Positions 6,803-15,071 of a DNA stretch of 51,108 nt are shown one piece after another. The first letter of the stretch is position 1, and each line of letters begins with the position of its first letter. Position numbers and translations under genes: made by a program. Source of the stretch: JAVVHH01 sp964235765 (GTDB lineage Bacteria > Pseudomonadota > Alphaproteobacteria > Acetobacterales > Acetobacteraceae); assembly GCA_964235765.1 (NCBI GenBank), contig CAXSDH010000020.1, positions 1 to 51,108 on the forward strand. The letters are read 5' to 3'. Under the pieces are notes generated by a model. The model saw only the letters and a list, made by a program, of their open reading frames with translations, was not told the DNA's origin and searched no databases.

Positions 6803-7702
6803 CTATGCCGCCCGCTTCGCAACCTCCTCCGGAGACATGCGCACCAGCGCGTCATAGTCCCGCAACAGCGTCTCGGTAATCGGCCCCGGCGTATAATGAT
6901 GCCCGGCAATCTCCCGCACCGGCGTTACCTCCGCCGCCGTTCCTGCCAAGAACACCTCGGTCGCCCGCGCCAACTCGTCCGGCTGGATCGCCCGCTCGAC
7001 GACCTTCATCTGATGCCGCCGGGCGATGCTCATCACCGTGCGCCGCGTGATCCCGTCCAGGAAGCAATCCGGTGTCGGCGTGTGCACCTCGCCATCGAGC
7101 ACCAGGAACACGTTCGCCCCAGTCGCCTCCGCAATCTGCCCCCGCCAATCCAGCATCAGCGCATCGTCCCACCCCTCAGCCTCCGCCGCGTGCTTCGACA
7201 GCGTCCCGGTCATATACAGCCCCGATGCCTTGCTCGCAGTCGGCGCCGTCTCCGGGTGCGGCCGCTTCCAAGCCGCCATCCCAAGCCGCACACCCTGCAT
7301 TCGATCCGCGCCGAACAGGTTCGGCCAGGCCCAGCACGCGATGGCCAAGTGGACCCGCGTCAGCTGCGCCGAAACCGAAAGCTGCTCAGTCCCCCGCCAG
7401 GCGACCGGCCGCACATAGGCGTCCACCAAATTATTCGCCGCGACGACCTGACGGCAAGCGGCGTCGATCTCCTCCACGGAATACGGAATCTCGAACCCCA
7501 GGATACGCCCCGACCGGATCAGCCGATCGCTATGCTCGCGCAGTTTGAAAATGTTCCCAGCATAAGCCCTCTCGCCTTCGAACACGCCGCTGGCATAGTG
7601 CAGCCCATGCGACAACACATGCAGCTTCGCCTCCCGCCAAGGCACCATCGCCCCATCTATCCAAATCACGCCATCACGGTCATCGAAAGGAACCAGTGCC
7701 AT
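6803..7702 (-). CDS. ilvE: Branched-chain amino acid aminotransferase
   Basis: A PLP enzyme interconverting leucine, isoleucine and valine with their 2-oxo acids, using glutamate/2-oxoglutarate. The 299-residue class IV protein shows HGLHYASGVFEGER near the N-terminus, the PLP lysine K158 in TASKASGLY, E192 in AEATGANVF and the C-terminal GTAAEVTPV loop. A GGAGAG ribosome-binding site precedes ATG 7702. A well-formed promoter lies about 40 bases upstream and overlaps one pointing the other way. D-amino-acid aminotransferase and ADC lyase belong to the same fold class but lack this overall pattern. Convergent with the membrane-protein gene to its left. Confidence 0.92.
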   Translation of the reverse strand: MALVPFDDRDGVIWIDGAMVPWREAKLHVLSHGLHYASGVFEGERAYAGNIFKLREHSDRLIRSGRILGFEIPYSVEEIDAACRQVVAANNLVDAYVRPVAWRGTEQLSVSAQLTRVHLAIACWAWPNLFGADRMQGVRLGMAAWKRPHPETAPTASKASGLYMTGTLSKHAAEAEGWDDALMLDWRGQIAEATGANVFLVLDGEVHTPTPDCFLDGITRRTVMSIARRHQMKVVERAIQPDELARATEVFLAGTAAEVTPVREIAGHHYTPGPITETLLRDYDALVRMSPEEVAKRAA

Positions 7703-7721
7703 AGCTTCTCTCCGCGCAATA

Positions 7722-7751
7722 TTGTTGCTCCAACCGGGGCAAGGTTATAAT
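7722..7751 (+). promoter_or_regulatory. Promoter for the MarR–two-component operon
   Basis: TTGTTG at 7722–7727 and TATAAT at 7746–7751, spacing 18. The predicted start is about 7758, giving a leader of about 75 bases before the TTG start at 7835. The hexamers mirror those of the ilvE promoter about the central TTATAA. Confidence 0.55.
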
Positions 7752-7773
7752 GGCGGCCGTTTTATGTCAACAA
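7744..7773 (-). promoter_or_regulatory. Promoter for ilvE, sharing its -10 with the opposite promoter
   Basis: On the minus strand, TTGTTG (7768–7773) and the overlapping TTGACA (7765–7770) stand upstream of TATAAC (7744–7749), with spacings of 18 and 15 bases. The predicted start is about 7737, leaving a 35-base leader with GGAGAG before ATG 7702. Confidence 0.6.
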
Positions 7774-7834
7774 GACTGCCCTAACAGACCGCGATGGCTG
7801 CTATGTCGCTCCCCCGACGGCAAAGGACAGGCCC

Positions 7835-8359
7835 TTGACCACGCTCGACACTAAGGGGCAAGCCGGCGCCAGCCACCTCTTCCTCCGGGAAGAGCAGATG
7901 CGCCAGGCCCAGGACCTGCTCTTCTTCGCCTATCGCGATTTCACCGGCGCCGCGGATCTCTTGCTGGACGAACTCGGCCTGGGCCGCGCCCATCACCGCG
8001 CCCTCCACTTCGTCGGACGCACGCCGGGGGTCACCGTCGGCGAACTCCTCTCCATCCTGCGGATCACCAAGCAGAGCCTCGCCCGGGTCCTGACCGTGCT
8101 GATGGAGAAGGGCTTCGTCGCCCAATCCCGCGGCCGGAGCGATGGCCGCCAACGCCTACTGACCCTAACCGAAGCCGGCCACGCCCTCGAGCGCCGACTG
8201 TTCGAGCGCCAGCGCGAGCGCCTCGCCGTCGCCTACCGCGAAGCCGGCGCGCCCGCCGTCGAGGGCTTCCGCCGGGTCATGCGCGGCATCATGGACGACG
8301 ATGCGAGAGCAACGCTGGATCGCGCCGCAACAGGCCCGCGCCCGGCGGCCACCCGTTGA
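7835..8359 (+). CDS. MarR-family transcriptional regulator (PetP-like)
   Basis: A 174-residue winged-helix regulator. The HTH lies around residues 60–105 (TVGELLSILRITKQSLARVL) with the wing SRGRSDGRQRLLTLTEAG, as in MarR proteins that bind DNA as dimers. Translation most likely begins at TTG 7835 behind AAAGGACAG. Its stop overlaps the TTG start of the response regulator (TTGA), showing coupling. In Rhodobacter capsulatus a MarR-type PetP precedes the OmpR-type regulator PetR, which is needed for cytochrome bc1 expression; this gene has the same position. Whether it controls petABC here is an inference. Confidence 0.85.
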   Translation: MTTLDTKGQAGASHLFLREEQMRQAQDLLFFAYRDFTGAADLLLDELGLGRAHHRALHFVGRTPGVTVGELLSILRITKQSLARVLTVLMEKGFVAQSRGRSDGRQRLLTLTEAGHALERRLFERQRERLAVAYREAGAPAVEGFRRVMRGIMDDDARATLDRAATGPRPAATR

Positions 8360-9051
8360 CGGCCGAAGCCCACGTCCTGGTCGTGGACGACGACGTGCGG
8401 TTGCGCGCTCTCCTGTCCCGTTACCTCGCCGAACAAGGCTTCCGCGTCACCGTAGCGAGCCACGCCGCCGACGCGCGCGACAAGCTCCGTTCCATCCAGC
8501 CCGACCTTCTGGTCCTCGACGTCATGATGCCCGGCGAAACCGGCCTTTCCCTCACCGAAGCTCTGCGGGCGGAGCGCGCCAACGTGCCGATCCTCCTCCT
8601 CACCGCCCGTGGTGCGCCGGAGGACCGGATCGCCGGCTTCGAAGCCGGCGCCGACGACTACCTCGCCAAACCCTTCGAACCCTACGAACTCGTACTGCGC
8701 TTGCGCGCCATGCTGCGGCGTCTGGCGCCCGCGCCCGTGCTCGAGGCCTCCGCCCACATCCGCCTCGGCGCCCTAGGCTTCGACGTCGCCCGGGCCGAGC
8801 TAGATGGCCCAGCCGGCGTCGTCCATCTCACCGGTGGAGAGGCCGCCCTTCTCCAAGCCCTCGCCCGCAAACCCGGCGAAGTACTGTCCCGCGAGGAGAT
8901 CGTCGAAACCCTGCAGATGGACGAAGCCGGCGAGCGCGCCATCGACGTCCAGGTCACCCGCCTCCGCCGCAAAATCGAGGCCGACCCGCGCGAACCTCGC
9001 TTCCTCCACACCGTCCGCGGCCGCGGCTACGTCCTGAAGCCCGGCGCATGA
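8356..9051 (+). CDS. OmpR-family response regulator (PetR-like)
   Basis: A 231-residue transcriptional activator with an N-terminal receiver domain (residues 6–120: acidic pair D11/D12, phosphoacceptor D55 in LLVLDVMMPG, T83, K105 in YLAKPF) and a C-terminal winged helix (about 135–230, ending VRGRGYVLKPG). It starts at TTG 8356, overlapping the stop of the MarR gene, and its own stop overlaps the kinase start (ATGA). The three genes form one operon. By order it matches PetR of alphaproteobacteria; the target genes are not visible here. Confidence 0.9.
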   Translation: MTAEAHVLVVDDDVRLRALLSRYLAEQGFRVTVASHAADARDKLRSIQPDLLVLDVMMPGETGLSLTEALRAERANVPILLLTARGAPEDRIAGFEAGADDYLAKPFEPYELVLRLRAMLRRLAPAPVLEASAHIRLGALGFDVARAELDGPAGVVHLTGGEAALLQALARKPGEVLSREEIVETLQMDEAGERAIDVQVTRLRRKIEADPREPRFLHTVRGRGYVLKPGA

Positions 9052-10343
9052 TCAAGCGGTTCCTTCCCCGCGGCCTCCTGGGCCGCAGCCTGCTCATCGT
9101 GCTCGTCCCCCTCGTCCTGCTCCAAGCCGTGGCCTTCACCATATTCTACGGCGGCCACCTGGACTTCGTCTCCCGCCGCCTATCCGGCAGCATCGCCGGC
9201 GAAGTCGCCCAAACCATCGACCTCATGGATCGTTACCCGGACGATCGCGACACCATCCTGCGGACCGCCCTGCTCCAATTCGAGCTTCCGATGCGGCTCA
9301 TGCCCGGCGCCCAGCTCGAACCCGACCGGCACGTGAACCTCCCCGGACCCATGGACGACGATCTTGCCGCCGCACTGCAGGTGAAGGTCCGCCGCCCCTA
9401 CACCATGGATTGGACGTCCGACAGCCGGGCCGTCCTCGTCCGCGTGCAGCTGCCCGGCGCCGTCCTCGAGATCGAGGCGCCCCGCAAGCGCCTCTACCCC
9501 ACCACCATCTACCTCTTCGTGCTCTGGATCGTCGGCACCGCGCTCCTCCTCTTCGGCGTCGCCTTCTTGTTCCTGCGCATCCAGGTCCGCGCCATCCGCC
9601 GCCTCGCCGAAGCCGCCGAGGCCTTCGGCATGAGCCGCGACCGTGGCCCCATCAAGCCCGAAGGCGCGACCGAGGTGCGCCAAGCCGCCACTGCCTTCAA
9701 CCGTATGCAGGCCCGTATCCAGCGTTTCCTCTCCCAACGCACCGAGATGCTGGCCGGCGTCTCGCACGACCTCCGCACCCCCCTCACCCGCCTGCGCCTT
9801 GCCCTGGCCGTCCTCCCCAAAAGCCCGGAACTCGCGGCCGACGTCGCCGACATGACCGCCGACGTGTCCGAGATGGAACGCATGATCAGCGGCTATCTGG
9901 CCTTCGCCCGCGGCGAGGGAACGGAGCAGGCGCAACTGATCGACCTCACCACCATGCTCGAAGAGGTCGCCAGCGCCGCCCGCCGCGCCGGCGCAGCCGT
10001 CGAACTCGACAGCCCGGCCGGCCTCACCCTGAACCTCCGGCCCGACGCCGCCCGCCGTGCCGTCACCAACCTCGTCGACAACGCCCGTCGGCACGCCAGC
10101 CGCGTGCTGCTCTCCGTGCGATTCCACGAACGAACCGTGCAAGTGCTCGTCGACGACAACGGTCCGGGCATCGCCGCCGAGCGGCGCGAAAGCGTGTTCA
10201 AACCGTTTGAAAGCGGCGCCAACGACGGCACGGGTCTCGGCCTGACCATCGCCCGCGACATCGTCCGCGCCCATGGCGGCGAAATCCTGCTGGAGGAAAG
10301 CCCGCTTGGCGGCCTGCGCGCCCGGATGAACCTACCCGTGTGA
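9048..10343 (+). CDS. Sensor histidine kinase of the OmpR/EnvZ type
   Basis: A 431-residue membrane kinase. TM1 is about residues 11–35, a periplasmic domain of about 115 residues follows, TM2 is about 152–178, then a HAMP linker, the dimerisation/phosphoacceptor helix with H240 in AGVSHDLRTPLTRL, and the ATPase domain with N345 (NLVDNARRH), DDNGPGI 369–375 and GTGLGL 394–399. All catalytic boxes are intact. It partners the response regulator through a 4-base overlap. The ligand is unknown. Its last 12 bases overlap the 3' end of the convergent OCD-family gene. Confidence 0.92.
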   Translation: MIKRFLPRGLLGRSLLIVLVPLVLLQAVAFTIFYGGHLDFVSRRLSGSIAGEVAQTIDLMDRYPDDRDTILRTALLQFELPMRLMPGAQLEPDRHVNLPGPMDDDLAAALQVKVRRPYTMDWTSDSRAVLVRVQLPGAVLEIEAPRKRLYPTTIYLFVLWIVGTALLLFGVAFLFLRIQVRAIRRLAEAAEAFGMSRDRGPIKPEGATEVRQAATAFNRMQARIQRFLSQRTEMLAGVSHDLRTPLTRLRLALAVLPKSPELAADVADMTADVSEMERMISGYLAFARGEGTEQAQLIDLTTMLEEVASAARRAGAAVELDSPAGLTLNLRPDAARRAVTNLVDNARRHASRVLLSVRFHERTVQVLVDDNGPGIAAERRESVFKPFESGANDGTGLGLTIARDIVRAHGGEILLEESPLGGLRARMNLPV

Positions 10344-11228
10344 CGCGTGTACCAGCACCGCAGCCGCCAGGTCCTCCAGCGCCGTGCCGACCGACTTGAA
10401 CAGGGTGATCTCACCCGCCTCCAAGCGCCCCGTCACCTCGCCCCGGCACAACTGCGCCAGCGTACCCGCCACCTCCCGCACCCCGGCCAACTCGCCGGCC
10501 TCCGCCAGCGCCGCTCGCGTGTCGATATAGATGGTCGCCCGCGCCACCGCCTCGCCGTCCGCCTCGCGCATCGCCGGCGTATAGGCCCCAACAAGATCCA
10601 GATGCGTTCCCGGCCGAAGCCACCGCCCCTCGATCAGCGGCGTCTCGCTCAGGGTGGCACAGCTAACGATGTCCGCCCGGCCGGCCGCACCAGCCAAATT
10701 CTCCGTGCGCGCCGCGTCGAAGCCTTGGCTGCGCAAGGCGTCCACCAGCCGCTCGCCCCGCGCCGCAGTCGGGTTCCAAACCTCCACGTGCCGAACGGCC
10801 CGCACCGAAGCATGCGCCTCCGCCATCAAGCTCCCAACCCGACCCGCACCGACCACCAGCAAACGCGACGCATCCTCCCGCGCCAGGAACGAAGCGGCCA
10901 GCGCCGAAGCGGCAGCGGTACGCCGCGCCGTCAGCACATCCCCGTCCAGCAGCGCCAAAGGCGCGCCGGTGGCCAGGTCCGAAAGCAGGTATGTCGCATG
11001 GACCGCCTGCACGCCACGCGCGGCGTTCCCCGGATGCACCGTCACCACCTTGACACCCAGGAACTCGCCTTGCCACGCCGGCATAAGCAACAGCATCGCT
11101 CCATCCGGCAGCGGATGGTGATGCCGCATGGGCGCTTCCGCCCCGGCCTGGAACGCCGCCCGCAGCGCCGGGATCAGCCGCGCGAACGGCAGCGCCGCCG
11201 TGGTCGCCGCAGCATCCAGCACCCTCAT
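10332..11228 (-). CDS. Ornithine cyclodeaminase/mu-crystallin family protein
   Basis: A 298-residue NAD(P)-binding protein of the OCD family, which contains ornithine cyclodeaminases, alanine dehydrogenases and ketimine reductases. The N-terminal half has GVKVVTVHPGN with K60 in the substrate-site position and LTARRTAAASAL; the Rossmann motif is VVGAGRVGS at about residues 125–133. The start overlaps the stop of the upstream oxidoreductase gene (ATGA), so they are coupled. The substrate cannot be fixed from sequence; pairing with a DAO-type enzyme suggests amino- or imino-acid turnover. Confidence 0.85.
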   Translation of the reverse strand: MRVLDAAATTAALPFARLIPALRAAFQAGAEAPMRHHHPLPDGAMLLLMPAWQGEFLGVKVVTVHPGNAARGVQAVHATYLLSDLATGAPLALLDGDVLTARRTAAASALAASFLAREDASRLLVVGAGRVGSLMAEAHASVRAVRHVEVWNPTAARGERLVDALRSQGFDAARTENLAGAAGRADIVSCATLSETPLIEGRWLRPGTHLDLVGAYTPAMREADGEAVARATIYIDTRAALAEAGELAGVREVAGTLAQLCRGEVTGRLEAGEITLFKSVGTALEDLAAAVLVHASHG

Positions 11229-12397
11229 ATGATGTTCAGCTCACGCAAGGGCCGGCCCGCCCCGACCCGGCCCACGTCCAGCGCCGATAAATCCTGCGTC
11301 TGGTACGCCCCATGCAGGATCAGTTCGCTGATCCCCCGCCCCACGCCCGCCGCCTGCTGCATCCCGTGTCCGCTGAACCCGTTGGCAAAGACCAGGTTGG
11401 TCACGTCCGGATGGCGCCCAAGCAAGCCGTTGCGGTCGAACGTGTTGTACTCGTAATGCCCGGCCCAGGCGCCAGTCACCCGCACCGCCTCGAACGCCGG
11501 CACCCGGGCCGCCAGCGCCGGCGAAACCACGTCATCGAACTGCGCGTGGTCCACCTCAAGCCCGAACTCTTCGGGGTCCTGCTCCTCCGGCGGCGACCAT
11601 CCCGCCAGGAAGCGGTCGCCCTCCGGCCGGAACCAAACCCCGGAAGTGTCGATCACCAGCGGGCAGCCCGGCAAGTCCGCTTTGCACGCCAGCACGAACA
11701 CCGAACGCTTGCGCGCCTGCACCGGCAGCTCCAGCCCCGCGAACCCGGCCACCGCACGCGCATAAGGCCCCGCCGCATTCACCACCGTCCCGCACGCAAG
11801 CCGCTCGCCCCCACCCAGCACCACGGCCGCAACCGATGGTCCCCGGCGCTCCAGACCCACCACGTCCGCATGCACGTAGGCCGCACCAAGCGCCCGGGCC
11901 TTGCGCCGGAACGCCTGCATCAGCGCCGGCCCATCAAACCAGCCCTCGCCCTCCAGCCCTAGCGACCCGAGCGCCAGCCCCTCCGTGTCCAACCAAGGAA
12001 ATCGCGCTCGTAGCGCGCCGGGGGCCAGCAACGCCGTCTTCGCGCCGCATTCAACCTGAACCGCGTTGTTGGCCCGCATCCCCGCGACACCCGCAGCGCT
12101 TGCCAAATATAAGTAGCCCGGCTCCCGCAAGCCAATGGCCGGCGCCTCGCCATCCACCGCCAGGTGCTGACCCACGCCACGCAGGAAGTCGATCCCGAAC
12201 TGCGATAGCCCAATGTTCACCGGGCACGAGAACTGCTGCCGGATCGAACTCCCCGACAACGACGACGAGGCCCGCGCGTAGCTCGGATCGCGCTCGACCA
12301 CCGTGACCCGGCAGTCGCCCTCCAGCCGCAAGAAATAGGCGATCGCGCTGCCGATCACCCCGCCGCCGACAATCACGACGTCAGGGTGGCCCGGCAT
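11225..12397 (-). CDS. FAD-dependent oxidoreductase (DAO family)
   Basis: A 390-residue flavoenzyme. The N-terminal dinucleotide motif VVIVGGGVIGSAIAYFL (residues 7–23) is followed by VVERDPSYA, and the C-terminal GFSGHGMQQAAGVGR loop is typical of D-amino-acid or sarcosine oxidase and glycine oxidase-like proteins. The overall layout matches DAO (PF01266). The natural substrate is probably an amine or amino acid. It begins 7 bases after the phasin stop and overlaps the OCD-family start, so phasin, this gene and the OCD gene could be one transcript. Confidence 0.85.
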   Translation of the reverse strand: MPGHPDVVIVGGGVIGSAIAYFLRLEGDCRVTVVERDPSYARASSSLSGSSIRQQFSCPVNIGLSQFGIDFLRGVGQHLAVDGEAPAIGLREPGYLYLASAAGVAGMRANNAVQVECGAKTALLAPGALRARFPWLDTEGLALGSLGLEGEGWFDGPALMQAFRRKARALGAAYVHADVVGLERRGPSVAAVVLGGGERLACGTVVNAAGPYARAVAGFAGLELPVQARKRSVFVLACKADLPGCPLVIDTSGVWFRPEGDRFLAGWSPPEEQDPEEFGLEVDHAQFDDVVSPALAARVPAFEAVRVTGAWAGHYEYNTFDRNGLLGRHPDVTNLVFANGFSGHGMQQAAGVGRGISELILHGAYQTQDLSALDVGRVGAGRPLRELNII

Positions 12398-12404
12398 CGC
12401 GGAA

Positions 12405-12944
12405 TCAGCCCTGCTGCTTGCCCGACTTCTCCGCCAGCAGCTTCACCTCGTCGAGCGCCTCGGTGAACCGATGGTTCAGCATGCCAAGGGCCTCTCCGTT
12501 CGACCGCTGGATCAGGTCGGCCAGCTCCCGCATATGCGCCACCGCCCGCTCGTAGGCGACCTTGATCAGCTCAGTCTGCTTGGCCGCCCGCTCCTGCGGG
12601 GATCCCGGATTGCTCAGATCGCGAACCGTCTCCGTCATTTCCTGCATGGTCTGCTGCACAATTTCCATGTGCCGCTTCGCCACCGCCTGCGCACCCTCGA
12701 GCGCCACCCGGTTTGCCGCCGACAACACCTCCATGTTGCGCCGGTGCGCGGCGAGGAACCCTTCCATGCCCGGCATCCCCGGCATCTTCATGTCGGCGAA
12801 CATCTTCGAGAACTCCGCCATCCCTGCCATCCCGGCGTCTGCCGCCTTCCGGCCCATGTCCTGGGCGGCTTGCATGCCCTTCTCGGCGGTGTCCTTGGCC
12901 TGCGTCGCCATCGCGTTCATCGGCTTGTTGAACTCATCCGACAT
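12405..12944 (-). CDS. Phasin family protein
   Basis: A 179-residue helical protein of the granule-associated phasin family, which coats polyhydroxyalkanoate granules. It shows the phasin pattern: Met/Ala/Gly-rich N-terminus (DMGRKAADAGMAGMAEF), a long amphipathic coiled stretch with SAANRVALEGAQAVAKRHME and the C-terminal YERAVAHMRELADLIQRSN. There is no signal peptide. An AAGGAA ribosome-binding site precedes ATG 12944. PHA synthase is not in the window. Confidence 0.87.
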   Translation of the reverse strand: MSDEFNKPMNAMATQAKDTAEKGMQAAQDMGRKAADAGMAGMAEFSKMFADMKMPGMPGMEGFLAAHRRNMEVLSAANRVALEGAQAVAKRHMEIVQQTMQEMTETVRDLSNPGSPQERAAKQTELIKVAYERAVAHMRELADLIQRSNGEALGMLNHRFTEALDEVKLLAEKSGKQQG

Positions 12945-12980
12945 CTCAGTTCCTTTCTTGTGCTCCAGGGTCGCCCGGCG

Positions 12981-12986
12981 ATCATA
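12981..12986 (-). promoter_or_regulatory. Candidate -10 box for the phasin gene
   Basis: TATGAT on the minus strand, about 37 bases upstream of the phasin start, would give a leader of about 30 bases carrying the AAGGAA site. No convincing -35 is seen. Confidence 0.35.
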
Positions 12987-13010
12987 AGCACACCGCTAGA
13001 AGCCGGCCAC

Positions 13011-13610
13011 TCACGAGCTTGACAAAGGCTCCGAGCCCGCCACACGCCCAGCCCCCGGCAGCATGCGCTCGGCCTGGAGTGCCCGGTCCAACCCTCGATC
13101 CACCGCCGCCATCGTGCCCGATAGGTCGGCGCTCTCATCCGCCTCCCAGGCCCGCAGAGCATATAGCCACAACGCCAGCAGGCCATGCACCCGCAACCCA
13201 CCGACCACGCCCGCGGCCGGGATGCCTGCCCCGTCTAGGAGCCATTTCATGCTGCGAAGCGTCGCCCCATACAGCAGCAACCCCGTCGCCGGGTCGGTCC
13301 TCAACGCCGAAAGCAAGGCCAACACGCCAGCCCGATGACCCTGCAGCGCATCGAACCGCAGCATCAGCATGTCGAACAGCCGCTCCCGCGCCTCCGCCCC
13401 CGTGCTGCCCGCCAACGCCGCCTGATCCGCCATGACCCCGAACCGCAGCAGCACCGCGCCTCGGCCAGGAAACCGCGCCCGCATCCGGCCCAGATCCAGC
13501 CCGGCATCCCGCGCGGCCTCAACCAGGCTCACCTCGCGCCATCCCCGCAGGGCCGCCTGGTCGAACACCGCCGCCACCACAGCCCGGTCGAACTCTGCAT
13601 TATCCGCCAA
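13011..13610 (-). CDS. COQ9-like/TetR-fold protein
   Basis: A 199-residue helical protein. The N-terminal part (FDQAALRGWREVSLVEAARD…) has the three-helix layout of TetR, but the body matches proteins annotated in alphaproteobacteria as COQ9 family: ARFPGRGAVLLRFG and MKWLLDGAGI. COQ9 proteins bind lipids and assist ubiquinone biosynthesis. Start chosen at TTG 13610, because GGAGG lies 5 bases upstream and the codon follows the proC stop directly. Co-occurrence with a UbiK-like gene upstream supports a quinone role, but a true DNA-binding TetR regulator cannot be excluded. Confidence 0.62.
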   Translation of the reverse strand: MADNAEFDRAVVAAVFDQAALRGWREVSLVEAARDAGLDLGRMRARFPGRGAVLLRFGVMADQAALAGSTGAEARERLFDMLMLRFDALQGHRAGVLALLSALRTDPATGLLLYGATLRSMKWLLDGAGIPAAGVVGGLRVHGLLALWLYALRAWEADESADLSGTMAAVDRGLDRALQAERMLPGAGRVAGSEPLSSS

Positions 13611-13611
13611 T

Positions 13612-14421
13612 CTAGCCTCCCAACTCACGCGACCGCTCGGTCGCCGCCGCAACAGCCCGCGACATCAGCGCCGGCCAGGCTGCATCCGCCATCAACACCG
13701 CCAGGGCCCGCTGGGTCGTACCCCCCGGGCTCGTCACCGCCACCCGCAACGCCCCCGCATCCTCCTCGCTTGCCGCCAGAAGGGCGCCAGACCCGCTCAC
13801 CGTCACCCGCGCCAACCGCCGTGCCAGCGCCTGCGAAATGCCTTGCTCGATCGCCGCCCGCTCCAACACTTCCGCCAGCAGGAACACGTAAGCCGGCCCC
13901 CCGCCCGACACCGCCGTAACCGGGTCGATCAGCCCCTCATCGTCCACCCAGGCAACCTCTCCGATGGCCGCCAGCAATCCGTCGCAAAGCATACGCTGCC
14001 CCTCGCCCGTGCCCGGCCCGGCAAACGCCACGGTAATCCCTTGCCGGATCGCCGCCGGCGTATTCGGCATCGCCCGCACGATCGCGGGCCCCGCCCCCAG
14101 CAATTGCGCAACCCCGGCCACGGTTCGACCCGCCATGATGGACAGCACCACGGCCCCGCCCAGCAACGGCGCCAAGCCCGCCAACGCCTCTGGCGCCGAT
14201 TGCGGCTTCACCGCGAGCACGACCGCCTCCGGCCGGAATCCCGCCGGCGCCTGCGCCGCCGAGGCCACGACAAGGACCCCCTCGCCCCCAAGCGCCGCCG
14301 CGCCAGGCGCTGGGTCGACGACGACGGACGCAGCCAGCCCACGCTCCCGCCAGCCGGCCAGCATCGCCCCGCCCATCTTCCCGCCGCCCACCAGCAGGAT
14401 CGGCGGCAGCGCGCCGGTCAC
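13612..14421 (-). CDS. proC: Pyrroline-5-carboxylate reductase
   Basis: Reduces 1-pyrroline-5-carboxylate to proline with NAD(P)H, the last step of proline synthesis. The 269-residue protein has the N-terminal ILLVGGGKMGGAMLAGW dinucleotide site, VLAVKPQ, the VRAMPNTPA signature and the C-terminal VSGGGPAYVFLL and TSPGGTT segments that form the dimer and active site. The start is GTG 14421, overlapping the stop of the YbjN gene (GTGA). It is followed one base later by the COQ9-like gene. Confidence 0.93.
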   Translation of the reverse strand: MTGALPPILLVGGGKMGGAMLAGWRERGLAASVVVDPAPGAAALGGEGVLVVASAAQAPAGFRPEAVVLAVKPQSAPEALAGLAPLLGGAVVLSIMAGRTVAGVAQLLGAGPAIVRAMPNTPAAIRQGITVAFAGPGTGEGQRMLCDGLLAAIGEVAWVDDEGLIDPVTAVSGGGPAYVFLLAEVLERAAIEQGISQALARRLARVTVSGSGALLAASEEDAGALRVAVTSPGGTTQRALAVLMADAAWPALMSRAVAAATERSRELGG

Positions 14422-14921
14422 GCCTCGCCCACGCACTCCAGCATCGCCGCCTGCAACGCCTCGCCCGGCGACTTGCCGCCCCACAGCACGAACTGGAACG
14501 CCGGATAGAACCGCTCACACTCGGTAATGGCGATGTCCACCATGTCCTCAAGGCTTTCCGCACTCGCGCCAGGCGCCCCGCGCAGCAGCACGGAATGGCG
14601 GAACAGCGGCATCCCATCATCCGTGTCCATGCCGAAATGCCCGATCCAAAGCCGCTCATTGGCCAAAGCCAACAGCTCGTACAGCGCCGTCCGCTGCTTC
14701 TCCGGCACCTTCAAGTCGAACGCGCAGGTAAAGTGCATGGCGCTGATCTCCCGCGACCAGCTGAAATACAGCCCGTAATCGCACCACTTGCCCGGCGCCT
14801 CCGCGGCCATCTCGGACTCGGTGCGACGGTCGAAGGCCCACTCGTTCGCAGCGACCAGTTGCTCCACGATATCGAGCGGGTTCGCCGCATTCTCGGCGGC
14901 ATGGTAACTCAAGGCTGACAT
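14418..14921 (-). CDS. YbjN domain-containing protein
   Basis: A 167-residue soluble protein of the YbjN family (related to type III secretion chaperone-like folds), often of unknown role. Visible family features are NPLDIVEQLVAANEWAFDR near the N-terminus, the YGLYFSWSREISAMHFTCAF strands and HFGMDTDDGMPLFRHS. GGGAG lies upstream of ATG 14921 (MSALSY); another ATG five codons earlier has no clear site. It is coupled to proC, an order seen in several alphaproteobacteria. Confidence 0.82.
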   Translation of the reverse strand: MSALSYHAAENAANPLDIVEQLVAANEWAFDRRTESEMAAEAPGKWCDYGLYFSWSREISAMHFTCAFDLKVPEKQRTALYELLALANERLWIGHFGMDTDDGMPLFRHSVLLRGAPGASAESLEDMVDIAITECERFYPAFQFVLWGGKSPGEALQAAMLECVGEA

Positions 14922-15071
14922 GCGGGGTCTCCCCATCTGAAGGCAGGCCGGGCCGTCTCGCGGCGCCGCACCCAGCCACTCGGCCGGACTACGAATCGCG
15001 CAAAGCCCAGACTACCGGCCCCGCCGCCGCCGCAGCAAGCTGCAACGCGGCCAAATCATGCAGCGCACCCG

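Noticed and set aside
13011..13610. Ordinary TetR regulator
   Set aside because: The N-terminal helices look TetR-like, but the body matches COQ9-annotated proteins and quinone-related genes are nearby. Kept as COQ9-like with moderate confidence.
14120..14135. GGTTCGACCC as a tRNA T-arm
   Set aside because: The sequence lies inside proC and no acceptor or anticodon arm can be drawn around it.
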